From: Rubellimicrobium mesophilum DSM 19309
GTDB lineage: Bacteria > Pseudomonadota > Alphaproteobacteria > Rhodobacterales > Rhodobacteraceae
Assembly (NCBI RefSeq): GCF_000600335.2
Contig: NZ_KK088574.1
Span: 1-51,460, forward strand
Direction of reading: 5' to 3'
Length of the DNA stretch: 51,460 bases
The translations under genes were made by a program, and so were the position numbers. Under the pieces are notes generated by a model, which worked only from the letters and a program-made list of their open reading frames with translations, was not told where the DNA came from and ran no database searches. How positions within the stretch are numbered: position 1 is the stretch's first letter; each line of letters starts with the position of its first letter. Below, in pieces: positions 28,669-36,796 of this stretch.

Positions 28669-29985
28669 GTGAGCATCCGAACCCGCCTGATCGCCGCTCT
28701 GCCTGTCGTCGTCGTCACGGAGACGGTTCTGGCCGAGGATCGTGCGCTCGTGGTGGGCATCGACGGCTACGCCACCCTCGATCAGGAAGCGGCGCTGGGC
28801 GGGGCCGTCGCCGATGCATGGCGATTCCGTGATTTCCTGATCTCTCATCGGGGCTTCACGGCCGATCAGGTGACGCTGCTCACCAATGACGAGGCGAACG
28901 CGGAGGCCATTACCTCGGCCGTGATCGACGAACTCATTGGCAAGACCCTTCCGGGCGAGAGAGCGGTCTTCTACTTCGCGGGGATGGGCACGCGGACCCA
29001 AGGAGACGACGGGCCGGTGCTGACTCTGCTGGCGCATGATACGGAGTCGTTGCTGGGCCACATTTCCGAGGATTTCCTGGGGGATCTTCTGGACCTGATC
29101 CCAGACCGGATGGTCACGGTCGTGGTGGATGCCTCGTTCGACGGCCTGCCCGGGCTCTCCGGGCGACGGGCGACACGGGGGTTGCCGTCGGACTCCCCTG
29201 ATCCCGCAGAGGAGCTCTACGGGACAGGGACCGCCGAGCGCGATGTCTGGAATGCCGCCGCGCCAGGCGGTCTCGCCTGGGAGGAGAGCGGGGCCGGACT
29301 TTTCACGAGCGCCTTCATCGCCGGGCTGGCCACGCAGGCAGCGGACGGAAACGGAGACGGACACACAACGAATGGAGAGCTCCTGGACTTCCTGCGCGAC
29401 TGGACGGCAGGCTGGTGCGGTGTCACGCCCGACTGCGCCGCAGCAGGAAGGGAGACCGGACCGGGCTTTGCCGGCCGGACCGAGGAGGCTGTGCTCCCGC
29501 CGGAGGCCCTGGCCGCGCCGGATGCCGAACGGCTGGCGGCGGAAGCGCTCACCTGGAGGAACCCGGCCCATCTTGACCTCTCCTTCGGGGACAGTGGGGT
29601 CATGCACGTCGGTGACACACGGAGCCTCCGCATCGGTGTGCAACGTGCGGGATGGCTCGAACTCCTCGATGTGAATCCGCAGGGCGAGCTGGTGCGACTG
29701 GGTGAGGGGTTCCCGATCAGCCCATCGGACGGCGGCGCCTATGAGTTCCGCTTCCGGGTCACCGAGCCGACCGGTCGAGGCCTGCTCATCGCTATCCTGG
29801 TCGAGAACGGAACTATGGAAGGCGGGACCATGCTGTCGGGGGTGCTTGAGGACGGACCAGCGCGGGATGAGATCGAACGACTACAGGCTATCGCTCGAAT
29901 CCTGCTCCGTCAGCAGACCGGACCAAACGGAGCCGAAATCATCGACTGGTCGTCGGCCGCACTTCCCTACGAGATCGGGCGTTAG
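28669..29985 (+). CDS. caspase-fold protein lacking the catalytic His/Cys dyad (T6SS-linked)
   Basis: A 438-residue exported protein. The signal segment RLIAALPVVVVTETVLAE is followed by a peptidase C14 fold (ALVVGIDGYATL from residue 26, GAVADAWRFRDFL). At the sites where caspases have GHG and DxCxSG, this protein reads YFAGMGTR (Met106 for His) and VVVDASFDG (Ser156 for Cys), so it should not be a protease. The C-terminal part (about 320-438) resembles DUF4384-type beta domains. GTG at 28669 lies eight bases after GGAGGGG, which excludes the longer upstream frame. It opens the T6SS-associated plus-strand block. The gaps at 28423-28668 and 29986-30259 show no genes. Confidence 0.72.
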   Translation: MSIRTRLIAALPVVVVTETVLAEDRALVVGIDGYATLDQEAALGGAVADAWRFRDFLISHRGFTADQVTLLTNDEANAEAITSAVIDELIGKTLPGERAVFYFAGMGTRTQGDDGPVLTLLAHDTESLLGHISEDFLGDLLDLIPDRMVTVVVDASFDGLPGLSGRRATRGLPSDSPDPAEELYGTGTAERDVWNAAAPGGLAWEESGAGLFTSAFIAGLATQAADGNGDGHTTNGELLDFLRDWTAGWCGVTPDCAAAGRETGPGFAGRTEEAVLPPEALAAPDAERLAAEALTWRNPAHLDLSFGDSGVMHVGDTRSLRIGVQRAGWLELLDVNPQGELVRLGEGFPISPSDGGAYEFRFRVTEPTGRGLLIAILVENGTMEGGTMLSGVLEDGPARDEIERLQAIARILLRQQTGPNGAEIIDWSSAALPYEIGR

Positions 29986-30259
29986 CCGGAGATGGCTGGA
30001 GCGGGCAAGCCTCGATGGCAGGTCATCGACAAGGCGCCTGCCCGGCGCCATGGCCTGTCCAGCCAGATCGCCCATGCCTGGACCTGGAGTTGAGTTGATA
30101 CGCCGGACGCGGCGGCCTGACCTGGAATCTCGACGCCGTAGGGCATCCCTGCTCCGAATTTACTTTTTCAGAGGCCCTCGGATTGTGTAGCCTTTGCCTG
30201 CGATATCCAGGGCAAACGGGCGGGCGGAGGGCCCGGGGCGGCCCCAACGAGACAAGGGC

Positions 30260-31528
30260 ATGAACTGGAACAGGCCGGTCCTGAACAGCAAAGTGCTCCG
30301 GCTCCATGCCGAGAACGCCGCGTTCTTGGCAAGGCAGGTCGAATTGGCCCGGGACGGCCCGGTTGAGCGGCTCGTCGACCTTTACAACTTCGAGGGCCGG
30401 CTGAACGGTCACCTCACCGCGCTCTCCCTCGCCGGCGGCGCGGGTCTCGATATGGCCCTCGAGGCTCTCGATGAGGGGCAGGGCTTCGGGGAGATACTCG
30501 TGGCGCTGCATCTGTCTCTGAGGCTCCGCCCGAACGGCGATCTCGTGGCCCACTTGCCGGCCAACGTCCTTACCGCCTCGAACGCCCCGGCCCTGGGTGC
30601 CGCCGTCGCGCTGCTTGCGCCCATGGTCATCGGCGGCCGGCTCCGACGATGGATGGGAAGCGCGGACCCGCTCGCGAACCTCGTCGCCATCGAGGTTTGC
30701 GGACGGCTTCGGGTCGACCCCAGGGACTATCTGGGTCCCCTCCTGACTCATGGCGGAGACGTCACGGCAGCGCGCGCGGCACGTCTGGCGGGCGAGATCG
30801 GACGGATCGACCTGCTGCCGTCCTTGCTGGACGTCCTTCGTCACTCCGCGAGTGGCCTGCTGCGGTTCGACGCGGCGCGGGCGGCCACACTCCTCGGCGA
30901 TCGGAGCGATGCGCCCTCGGCTCTCGCGGAACTGCCCCCCGAGGCGCCTGCCTGGATGTGGCGCGAGATGGCTGAACTCCTGCCGCTCGTCATGCCGAGC
31001 GACAAGGTCCGTGCGGTGATCGCCCGGCTGCTCGGACAGGAGGCCACTCAGAGATGGGCCGTGGTCGCGGCCGGAGCGCTCGGAGCCCCGGACACGCTCG
31101 ATTGGCTGATCCGCCAGATGGAAGTTCCCCAGCTGGCTCGTGTGGCCGGTCTGGCCTTCGGCCTCGTCACGGGCGCCCGCCTAGGGCCCGAGAACCTTGA
31201 GCTCGCCGAATTCCCCGAGGACCCGGACGACCCTGCCGTGGAAGCCAGCCCCGTCGAGACCTTCATCGAGTCCCACACATATTGGCCCGATCCCGAAAAG
31301 GTCAGCGCCTGGCTTCGCCACCGGCGGGACCGCTTGGTCGGGGGGGAGCGGTATCTCCTCGGCGCAGCGGCCTGGACGCACCCGTCGCCGCCCGAATCGG
31401 CCGATCGCACTCAGATCGCGCTCCGCGCGCTGTCTCTCGAGATCGCCATCCGAAGCCCAAGGGCGCCCCTACCCAACTGGCGAAGCCCGGTCTTCATGCA
31501 TGACAGGGGGTTCGATCGGACATGGTGA
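30260..31528 (+). CDS. TIGR02270 family protein (HEAT-repeat-like, T6SS-associated)
   Basis: A 422-residue, leucine/alanine-rich helical protein. The N-terminus (VLRLHAENAAFLARQVELAR and VDLYNFEGRLNGHLTALSLAG) fits TIGR02270, a family found in T6SS loci. A middle run of helical pairs (LLPSLLDVLRHSASGLLRFDAARAAT and similar) looks like HEAT/PBS repeats, used for protein contacts. No catalytic motif was seen. The ATG at 30260 was preferred over a longer upstream frame that lacks family similarity. Function is not established; an adaptor role is plausible. Confidence 0.72.
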   Translation: MNWNRPVLNSKVLRLHAENAAFLARQVELARDGPVERLVDLYNFEGRLNGHLTALSLAGGAGLDMALEALDEGQGFGEILVALHLSLRLRPNGDLVAHLPANVLTASNAPALGAAVALLAPMVIGGRLRRWMGSADPLANLVAIEVCGRLRVDPRDYLGPLLTHGGDVTAARAARLAGEIGRIDLLPSLLDVLRHSASGLLRFDAARAATLLGDRSDAPSALAELPPEAPAWMWREMAELLPLVMPSDKVRAVIARLLGQEATQRWAVVAAGALGAPDTLDWLIRQMEVPQLARVAGLAFGLVTGARLGPENLELAEFPEDPDDPAVEASPVETFIESHTYWPDPEKVSAWLRHRRDRLVGGERYLLGAAAWTHPSPPESADRTQIALRALSLEIAIRSPRAPLPNWRSPVFMHDRGFDRTW

Positions 31529-31580
31529 GGCAGGAGGCTCCAGCATCCTTCGCGAGCCGCTGCTGCCGAGGCGGTCCGAC

Positions 31581-32615
31581 ATGAACCTGCAGAACGGAAC
31601 GCCTTGGCCCGCGAACCTCACGATCGCCTTCGACAAGAACGGCCACGAGCAGGTCGTCGTGGTCACGAAGGCCACCTTCGAGCTCCCGGTGGTGCAGGGC
31701 AACACCTGTCGGCCGAGTTCCGCGCCCTTGCCTCTTACCGAGGCGGATGTCTTCGGCCCGGATCCCGGCCAGGACGCAGTGCGGATGGAGAACGACTTCG
31801 CACCACACAAGCCGCTTTGCGATATCGTCTGCTATGGGGATGCCTTTGCCCCGGACGGTCGACCGGTGACCGAACTGGGCGTTGGCCTCCGGCTCGGGAA
31901 TTGGTCGAAGGTGTTCACCGTGCATGGGTCCCGCATCTGGCTGAAGACCGCCGGTGGCTACCGGGTGTCCGACAAACGGCCATTCGTGCGGCAACCGATC
32001 GGCTATGACCACGCATTCGGGGGCACTGACCCGGATCCTGATGATCCGTCGCGCTCAACCGCCTTGGACGAGAACCCGGCAGGGCTCGGCTACTATCCGA
32101 ACCTGCGTAACCGCGAAGGTGCGGCGCTGGCCCATACTTCGGAATTCCGGGGCGACGCCACCGATCCGACCGGACGCTTCCCGCCCAGGGCCCTGGGCCC
32201 GGTGGGACGCAATTGGTTGCCCCGGCGGCGCCACGTCGGAACCTATGACGAAGCCTGGACGGAGAGCCGGATGCCGTTCCTGCCGGAGGACTTCGATTAC
32301 CGCTATTTTCAGACAACGGCCGAGGACCAACAGATACCCTATCCTCAAGGCGGCGAGCCGATCGAGATCGTCAACCTGTCCCCCTCGGGCCGTATCGCCA
32401 CGCAACTTCCAACGATGGAGGTCGTCGTCGTCTTCGAGCGAAAGTCCGGGAGGATAACTCAAAGGGTCGCCAATCTCGACACGGTCGCCTTCTTCCCCGA
32501 GCAGGGTCTCCTGACCATGGCCTATCGGACCAGGATCACGGCTGAGCGTGACATCTTCGAGTTCGCTCGCATCACCGTGTCCGCGCATGGGCCGGAGGGA
32601 GCGATAAGTGGCTAG
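31581..32615 (+). CDS. DUF2169 domain protein (T6SS-associated)
   Basis: A 344-residue protein with the DUF2169 hallmarks: QVVVVTKATFELP near residue 25, then DFAPHKPLCDIVCYGDAFAP and FVRQPIGYDHAFGGTDPD. The family is regularly encoded next to VgrG/DUF4150 genes, and some members act as effector-loading adaptors or chaperones; that role is inferred here. It lies 52 bp after TIGR02270 and overlaps the ketosynthase-like gene by eight bases, so the two are probably co-translated. Confidence 0.88.
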   Translation: MNLQNGTPWPANLTIAFDKNGHEQVVVVTKATFELPVVQGNTCRPSSAPLPLTEADVFGPDPGQDAVRMENDFAPHKPLCDIVCYGDAFAPDGRPVTELGVGLRLGNWSKVFTVHGSRIWLKTAGGYRVSDKRPFVRQPIGYDHAFGGTDPDPDDPSRSTALDENPAGLGYYPNLRNREGAALAHTSEFRGDATDPTGRFPPRALGPVGRNWLPRRRHVGTYDEAWTESRMPFLPEDFDYRYFQTTAEDQQIPYPQGGEPIEIVNLSPSGRIATQLPTMEVVVVFERKSGRITQRVANLDTVAFFPEQGLLTMAYRTRITAERDIFEFARITVSAHGPEGAISG

Positions 32616-33720
32616 CGTGGCCGCGCCGACGAACGGAGTCGTGCCAGGCCTCTCGGTCGTCGGTTACGGCATGTGGACGGCCCTCGGGCCGGACGGTCCC
32701 GCGACGGTGGCGGGCCTCGATGCGAGGCTGGTCGCCTCCGAGGTCGGCGGCCTGTGGGATCCCACCTCCGGGACCAACCTGCCGGCCTTCCGAGTGGCGG
32801 CTCACCAGTGGTGGACGGGCCCGACCTTCCTTCCCGAGCTGATCCTTCCCGTTCTTGAGGAGTGCTTCGCGCAAGTAGCCACCTTCGAGCCGAGCTCGCT
32901 TCGCCGTCCCGCCGCCGACGTCCCGGTCCTGCTCAACCTCGCCCCGAAGGATCGGCCCTCGCGGCCGGAGACCCTCGGAGCGGATGTGCTGCGAGCGCTT
33001 GCCGGCAAGCTCGGCCGGGCGCTGCCCGAGGGGAGCGCGGCCTTCGACGCAGGCAGGGTCGGCCTGCCTTTCCTGCTGTCCAGGGCCGCGCAGCAGGCGC
33101 AGCGCCATCCCGTCCAGATCCTGATCGGAGTGGAGAGCTTCGTGAGCCAATCCATCGTCGACCACTACATCGGCCGCAACCGCCTCCTCTGCGGCGCGAA
33201 CAGTTCCGGCTTCATCGTGGGCGAGGCGGCGGCGGCCATCATCGTGGTACCCGCCGGCGCCTCGGCTGGCCCTGAACTGCTGATCGCGGGCATGGGCGCC
33301 GGGCGCGAGACCTCCCGAGATGGAGGCTCACGAGAGGCCCCCGTCACGGCGGAGGGCCTGACCCAAGCGATGCGAGCTGCGCTCGCCGCGGCGCGGACGC
33401 AATACTTCGACATCCCGAACCTCTTCGGCGACCTGAATGGCGAGCATTTCAAGTTCAAGGAGGCGGCGATCGCGACGATGCGGCTCGACCGGGTGCCCCC
33501 GGAGAACGCCTCGCGCCGGCCCCGCGGCCATGTCGAGCACTGGAACGCCATCGAAGGCCTGGGTGAGGTCGGGGCCGCGCTGATGCCCGCGCAACTTGGT
33601 TGGGCCTTTGAGGCGGGCCGCTCGGGTCGGCTGCCTCAGGGGCGGGCCGTGATGTTCGCGGGCGAGGATGATGGAATGAGGGTGGCCATGGTGACTGGAA
33701 TGACGAGGGCCGCGTCGTGA
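32608..33720 (+). CDS. beta-ketoacyl synthase-like (thiolase-fold) protein, T6SS-associated
   Basis: A 370-residue protein of thiolase-like fold. LPFLLSRAAQQAQRHPVQIL then GVESFVSQSI and SSGFIVGEAAAAIIVVP match the middle of ketosynthases. I cannot find the nucleophilic Cys where ketosynthases have it (the equivalent region reads FDAGRVGLPF), so a synthase activity is doubtful. Similar genes lie next to DUF2169 in other T6SS loci. GTG at 32608 follows GGAGGGA. It overlaps the next gene's start by 4 bp (33717-33720). Role unknown; adaptor or scaffold is one possibility. Confidence 0.7.
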   Translation: MASVAAPTNGVVPGLSVVGYGMWTALGPDGPATVAGLDARLVASEVGGLWDPTSGTNLPAFRVAAHQWWTGPTFLPELILPVLEECFAQVATFEPSSLRRPAADVPVLLNLAPKDRPSRPETLGADVLRALAGKLGRALPEGSAAFDAGRVGLPFLLSRAAQQAQRHPVQILIGVESFVSQSIVDHYIGRNRLLCGANSSGFIVGEAAAAIIVVPAGASAGPELLIAGMGAGRETSRDGGSREAPVTAEGLTQAMRAALAAARTQYFDIPNLFGDLNGEHFKFKEAAIATMRLDRVPPENASRRPRGHVEHWNAIEGLGEVGAALMPAQLGWAFEAGRSGRLPQGRAVMFAGEDDGMRVAMVTGMTRAAS

Positions 33721-34760
33721 CGAACGTATTTGCCAACACCCGCGAGGTTTCGGGCAAGGCGACACCGAGCAAGACCATCGCCGCCTTCCCCGACGTCTGC
33801 CTTTCCCCTCCGTCCCCACCAGCGGGACCGATCCCGATCCCTTACCCGCTGACTGGGACAGCCTCGGATACGACCGAAGGGTGCAGTTCGGTCTATGTGA
33901 AGGGAAAGGAAGCCGGAAAGAAGAACGGCACCAAGTACTCCAAGACGACCGGCAACGAGCCGGCCACCAACAGCTTCGGCGCCAATGTCATCACGCATAG
34001 GCTCACCGGACCGCTGAAGTTCGCAGCCTACTCCTTCGACGTCATCTTCGAGGGCGGAGGTGCGGAGCGGTTCATGGATTTGACCACCCAGAACCACGTC
34101 AATGCGGACGGGGGGTCGGCAGGGTTCGACGTCGCCGGACTCGATGCCATCTCACAGACCGAAGGCAATCCCTGCGCGGCCTTGAAGTTAGCGAACCAAG
34201 ATACCTTCAAGGCCATCGAGAAGAAATCCAATGCGAAGTCGACCGACCCCGAGGATGCCGAGAAGCTCAAGCGGTTCAAGAAGAGCGGCACAATCTCGCA
34301 TTCGGTCCTCGACAACTGCGGAAGCCGGACGGCGCAGCGTGGCACCAGCAGCGGTCTCGTTCGACGATTCGACAGCTCTTTCTCTACACCGGCGGATTCC
34401 ACCGACGACGTTCTTATCGACCATCCAGAAGGTGAGAAGAACAAGAGCGGAAAGGTCAAGAAACGCATTCCATCCAAGATCTGTGGGTCGGAATTCACCC
34501 ACCCGCGCGGAGGGATGCACGCCCACAGCGAGCCCGGGATTCTAGAGAATATCGATTATGACAATCTCTGCCCGGGCGCAAAGCTCACTATGAACATCGA
34601 ATGGCACCAAGCAGGTAACAATACTCCGCGCAATGACGCCTGCGGCAACTGCAAGAAGGTGCTCAAGGCGGCTTGCCAGTGCATGGCCATCGAACTCTGC
34701 AATGATGACGGGACCACGCGGGACGCCTGCGAGGAGGACGAGGAGATGCCAGATGCTTGA
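33717..34760 (+). CDS. DUF4150 (PAAR-like) T6SS effector with deaminase-like C-terminus
   Basis: A 347-residue protein. Residues 1-130 are a DUF4150 domain (VFANTREVSGK, FPDVCLSPPSPPAGPIPIPYP, AAYSFDVIFEGG, DLTTQNH), which caps the VgrG spike as PAAR proteins do. Residues 200-345 hold GTSSGLVRRF, then HAHSE (H270, E272) and, 37 residues after the Glu, CGNC (C309, C312). HxE...CxxC is the zinc and catalytic signature of the cytidine deaminase-like fold found in bacterial polymorphic toxins. The C-terminal DNA is less GC-rich than its surroundings. It overlaps both its upstream and downstream neighbours. The target (nucleic acid, nucleotide or protein) is unknown. Confidence 0.75.
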   Translation: MTNVFANTREVSGKATPSKTIAAFPDVCLSPPSPPAGPIPIPYPLTGTASDTTEGCSSVYVKGKEAGKKNGTKYSKTTGNEPATNSFGANVITHRLTGPLKFAAYSFDVIFEGGGAERFMDLTTQNHVNADGGSAGFDVAGLDAISQTEGNPCAALKLANQDTFKAIEKKSNAKSTDPEDAEKLKRFKKSGTISHSVLDNCGSRTAQRGTSSGLVRRFDSSFSTPADSTDDVLIDHPEGEKNKSGKVKKRIPSKICGSEFTHPRGGMHAHSEPGILENIDYDNLCPGAKLTMNIEWHQAGNNTPRNDACGNCKKVLKAACQCMAIELCNDDGTTRDACEEDEEMPDA

Positions 34761-35538
34761 CGTGACCCTTTTTCTTCCAGACATAGATCCTATGACCCCG
34801 GCAGACCTGGAGGCATTGAGCTGGAAAGGCGCGCTGGCACACATTGGCCCGCTTTCGGACTTCACTCCGCTTCAGGATACTCTGCAAGGCAAGACCAACT
34901 GCGCGCTATATCTCCTCTATATGGGAGCAATTGGCTTTTGCATCCGCCGCACTCATACAGTCTTTGAGCAGAAACTAACCCAGCGGCTTGTGGAGCAGAT
35001 ATTCTGCTATCAGTTTGACTGGCGCTATGCCAAGCGTTTCGGTATCACTGTCGACAGTATTGACGACCGCAAAGACCGCGTCAGAGCAATTCAGAGATCT
35101 CTGGCCTATTTCTTCTTTGAAATCCTCAAACGATCACCCTCGTTCTTCTTTCCGGGCCGACCAACCGCCGATATAAGCTTCATGCTCAACCTGACACGTC
35201 ATCTCCTGGGAGGCACGAATGCTCCGATCTACGAGAATTGGCTGAAGCAGATCATCACGCGACTGGACCGCATCGCGCCTTTCGACGAATATCCCTCGCC
35301 GTCGGTCTACGACTACCCCGACCGGACCGAATGGGAGGTGGCCACACTGCGTACGCACGGCACTCCACTACCCCCTGAGGTCCTTTCACTTGAATTCGAT
35401 CCATCCGCGGTCGATCTGCCGGCGCTGGCCGCCGACCATCTTCGTCAGATCGATCCGGCCGCCAACCCTCTCCTGACCCCGCCGGACCTGCTCATCGAGC
35501 AAGGATTCAAAGGCACGCCTTACCGAGCCGGCGGCTGA
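34753..35538 (+). CDS. hypothetical protein, candidate immunity protein 1
   Basis: A 261-residue protein of unknown family, whose start overlaps the effector gene end by eight bases. It is rich in aromatic and hydrophobic residues (CALYLLYMGAIGFC, SLAYFFFEILKRSPSFFF), suggesting an alpha-helical globular protein with no signal peptide. It is more AT-rich than most of the window, like the effector C-terminus. The position directly after a toxin-like gene is what T6SS immunity genes show. Its C-terminal LPPEVLSLEFD...LPALAADHL weakly resembles the next protein's LSPEALDPEID...DALRRYVDRL. Confidence 0.5.
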   Translation: MLDVTLFLPDIDPMTPADLEALSWKGALAHIGPLSDFTPLQDTLQGKTNCALYLLYMGAIGFCIRRTHTVFEQKLTQRLVEQIFCYQFDWRYAKRFGITVDSIDDRKDRVRAIQRSLAYFFFEILKRSPSFFFPGRPTADISFMLNLTRHLLGGTNAPIYENWLKQIITRLDRIAPFDEYPSPSVYDYPDRTEWEVATLRTHGTPLPPEVLSLEFDPSAVDLPALAADHLRQIDPAANPLLTPPDLLIEQGFKGTPYRAGG

Positions 35539-35545
35539 CATCGTC

Positions 35546-36250
35546 ATGGCCATCGTCCCAGCCGGAGTATTCGCCCCTCCCCATCCCGCGGACTTTGAGT
35601 GGGAGGAGACGAACTACCTCCAATACTTTCACTTCTTGCCAACGGTCTTGCACGATCGCTTGCTGAACCTGAGCCACAACGCCAACCTTGCGCTTGCCAT
35701 TGGTTCAGCCAACTGGATTCTAGCGCGATTCGCGGCTTGGGACGACGATCGCAAAGCTTGGGACTTCGTCAACGCGGTCTGGGCGGAGATGAGCGAGGAT
35801 TATGCCTGCACCCATTACTATCCTCCGGACGACGAATGGCGGGGTCCTATCCGCGGATCGATCGTGACGGCAATGACCATCCTCTTCGATGCTCTCGACG
35901 AGCGGGGAAACAACCCGACGATGGCGGATCGCTCGACGTGGATGGACAATTTCGCTCATCACGTCATTACGCCAATCGGCCCCTACGAGATCTGGTTCGA
36001 GCAGATTGTCCGGCGGTTCGAGCGGACCCATAGTTGGGAGGCGGAAGGCTGGCCAAAGCCGGACCTGTTCGACGACCGCTTCCCGCAGGGCCGTGTGCTG
36101 TCCCCCGAGGCGCTCGATCCTGAGATCGACTATCGTCCTGAGGCGGCGCCCGACGCCTTGCGCCGCTACGTCGACCGCCTTCGACGCGATGGCAACCTGT
36201 TCGTGCTTGATGCCGACGAAGTTGCAGACTCTCAGGGCCGCCGGCGCTAA
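35546..36250 (+). CDS. hypothetical protein, candidate immunity protein 2
   Basis: A 234-residue protein of unknown family, 7 bp after the preceding gene. It is Trp/Tyr/Asp-rich (PADFEWEETNYLQYFHFLP, DYACTHYYPPDDEW, WLEW-like acidic faces) and cytoplasmic by lack of a signal. The low pI fits a protein that shields a nucleic-acid-binding toxin, but that is inference. It may share distant ancestry with the previous gene. It converges on the DUF6484 gene with a 3-bp gap. Confidence 0.5.
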   Translation: MAIVPAGVFAPPHPADFEWEETNYLQYFHFLPTVLHDRLLNLSHNANLALAIGSANWILARFAAWDDDRKAWDFVNAVWAEMSEDYACTHYYPPDDEWRGPIRGSIVTAMTILFDALDERGNNPTMADRSTWMDNFAHHVITPIGPYEIWFEQIVRRFERTHSWEAEGWPKPDLFDDRFPQGRVLSPEALDPEIDYRPEAAPDALRRYVDRLRRDGNLFVLDADEVADSQGRRR

Positions 36251-36253
36251 GCC

Positions 36254-36664
36254 TCAGTTCAACTGCACGCTCGCTCCTTGCACCCGGTTCGCGCCCTCCG
36301 CCCGGCTCAGGACCTGGGTGCCCCGGATCGTGATACGGCCGTCCGCCGTCATCGTGATCGAGGCTTTGCCGCAGCGGAGCACCACCTCGCGGCGCGCCTC
36401 GATGGTGATGCGCCGAACGTCCGCCTCGATCTCTGACACCGGCTGCGCCGCTTGCAGGAGGCCGACCACCAGCACGCCGTCCCCGTCGATCGACGCGATC
36501 GCAGCGTCCCGACCGATGTCGGCCGGCGTCAGCGCCACGAGGGTCGAGGCCTCCGCCGTTGCCCCATCAGCGAACGTCACCTGAGGCTGCCCATTGAGAC
36601 CAAAGCCTGTCAGGCGTGCGCGCAGCAGCCCCGAGAGGAAGGGTCCGAGAGTGCCGTCGTGCAT
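36254..36664 (-). CDS. DUF6484 domain protein (T6SS-associated)
   Basis: A 136-residue protein. GVLVVGLLQAAQPV (residues 62-75) and an ending rich in short beta strands (EVVLRCGKASITMTADGRITIRG) fit the DUF6484 pattern, a small domain seen next to VgrG and DUF2169 genes. The C-terminal repeat resembles the VgrG beta-prism repeats (DATLVMKKDGTI in the VgrG here), so it may contact or extend the spike. It is transcribed against the effector block. Confidence 0.68.
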   Translation of the reverse strand: MHDGTLGPFLSGLLRARLTGFGLNGQPQVTFADGATAEASTLVALTPADIGRDAAIASIDGDGVLVVGLLQAAQPVSEIEADVRRITIEARREVVLRCGKASITMTADGRITIRGTQVLSRAEGANRVQGASVQLN

Positions 36665-36796
36665 CCTACCCTTCCTCGCCTCTGCGAACCCTTGCCCACC
36701 CCGCCCCGAAGCACCTGCCGCCGGCCGGGGCAGGCGCCAGAACTCGGCTCTGGGCGTAGCCAGCCGCCGCCGCGGCCCACGATCCCCATTCGAAGG

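Noticed and set aside
28669..29985. Active caspase-type protease as in defence systems
   Set aside because: Both catalytic positions are substituted and the neighbours are T6SS accessory genes rather than a defence sensor.
34633..34752. N-terminal extension of candidate immunity protein 1
   Set aside because: It would lie within the effector coding sequence in another frame; the ATG at 34753 gives the usual short overlap.
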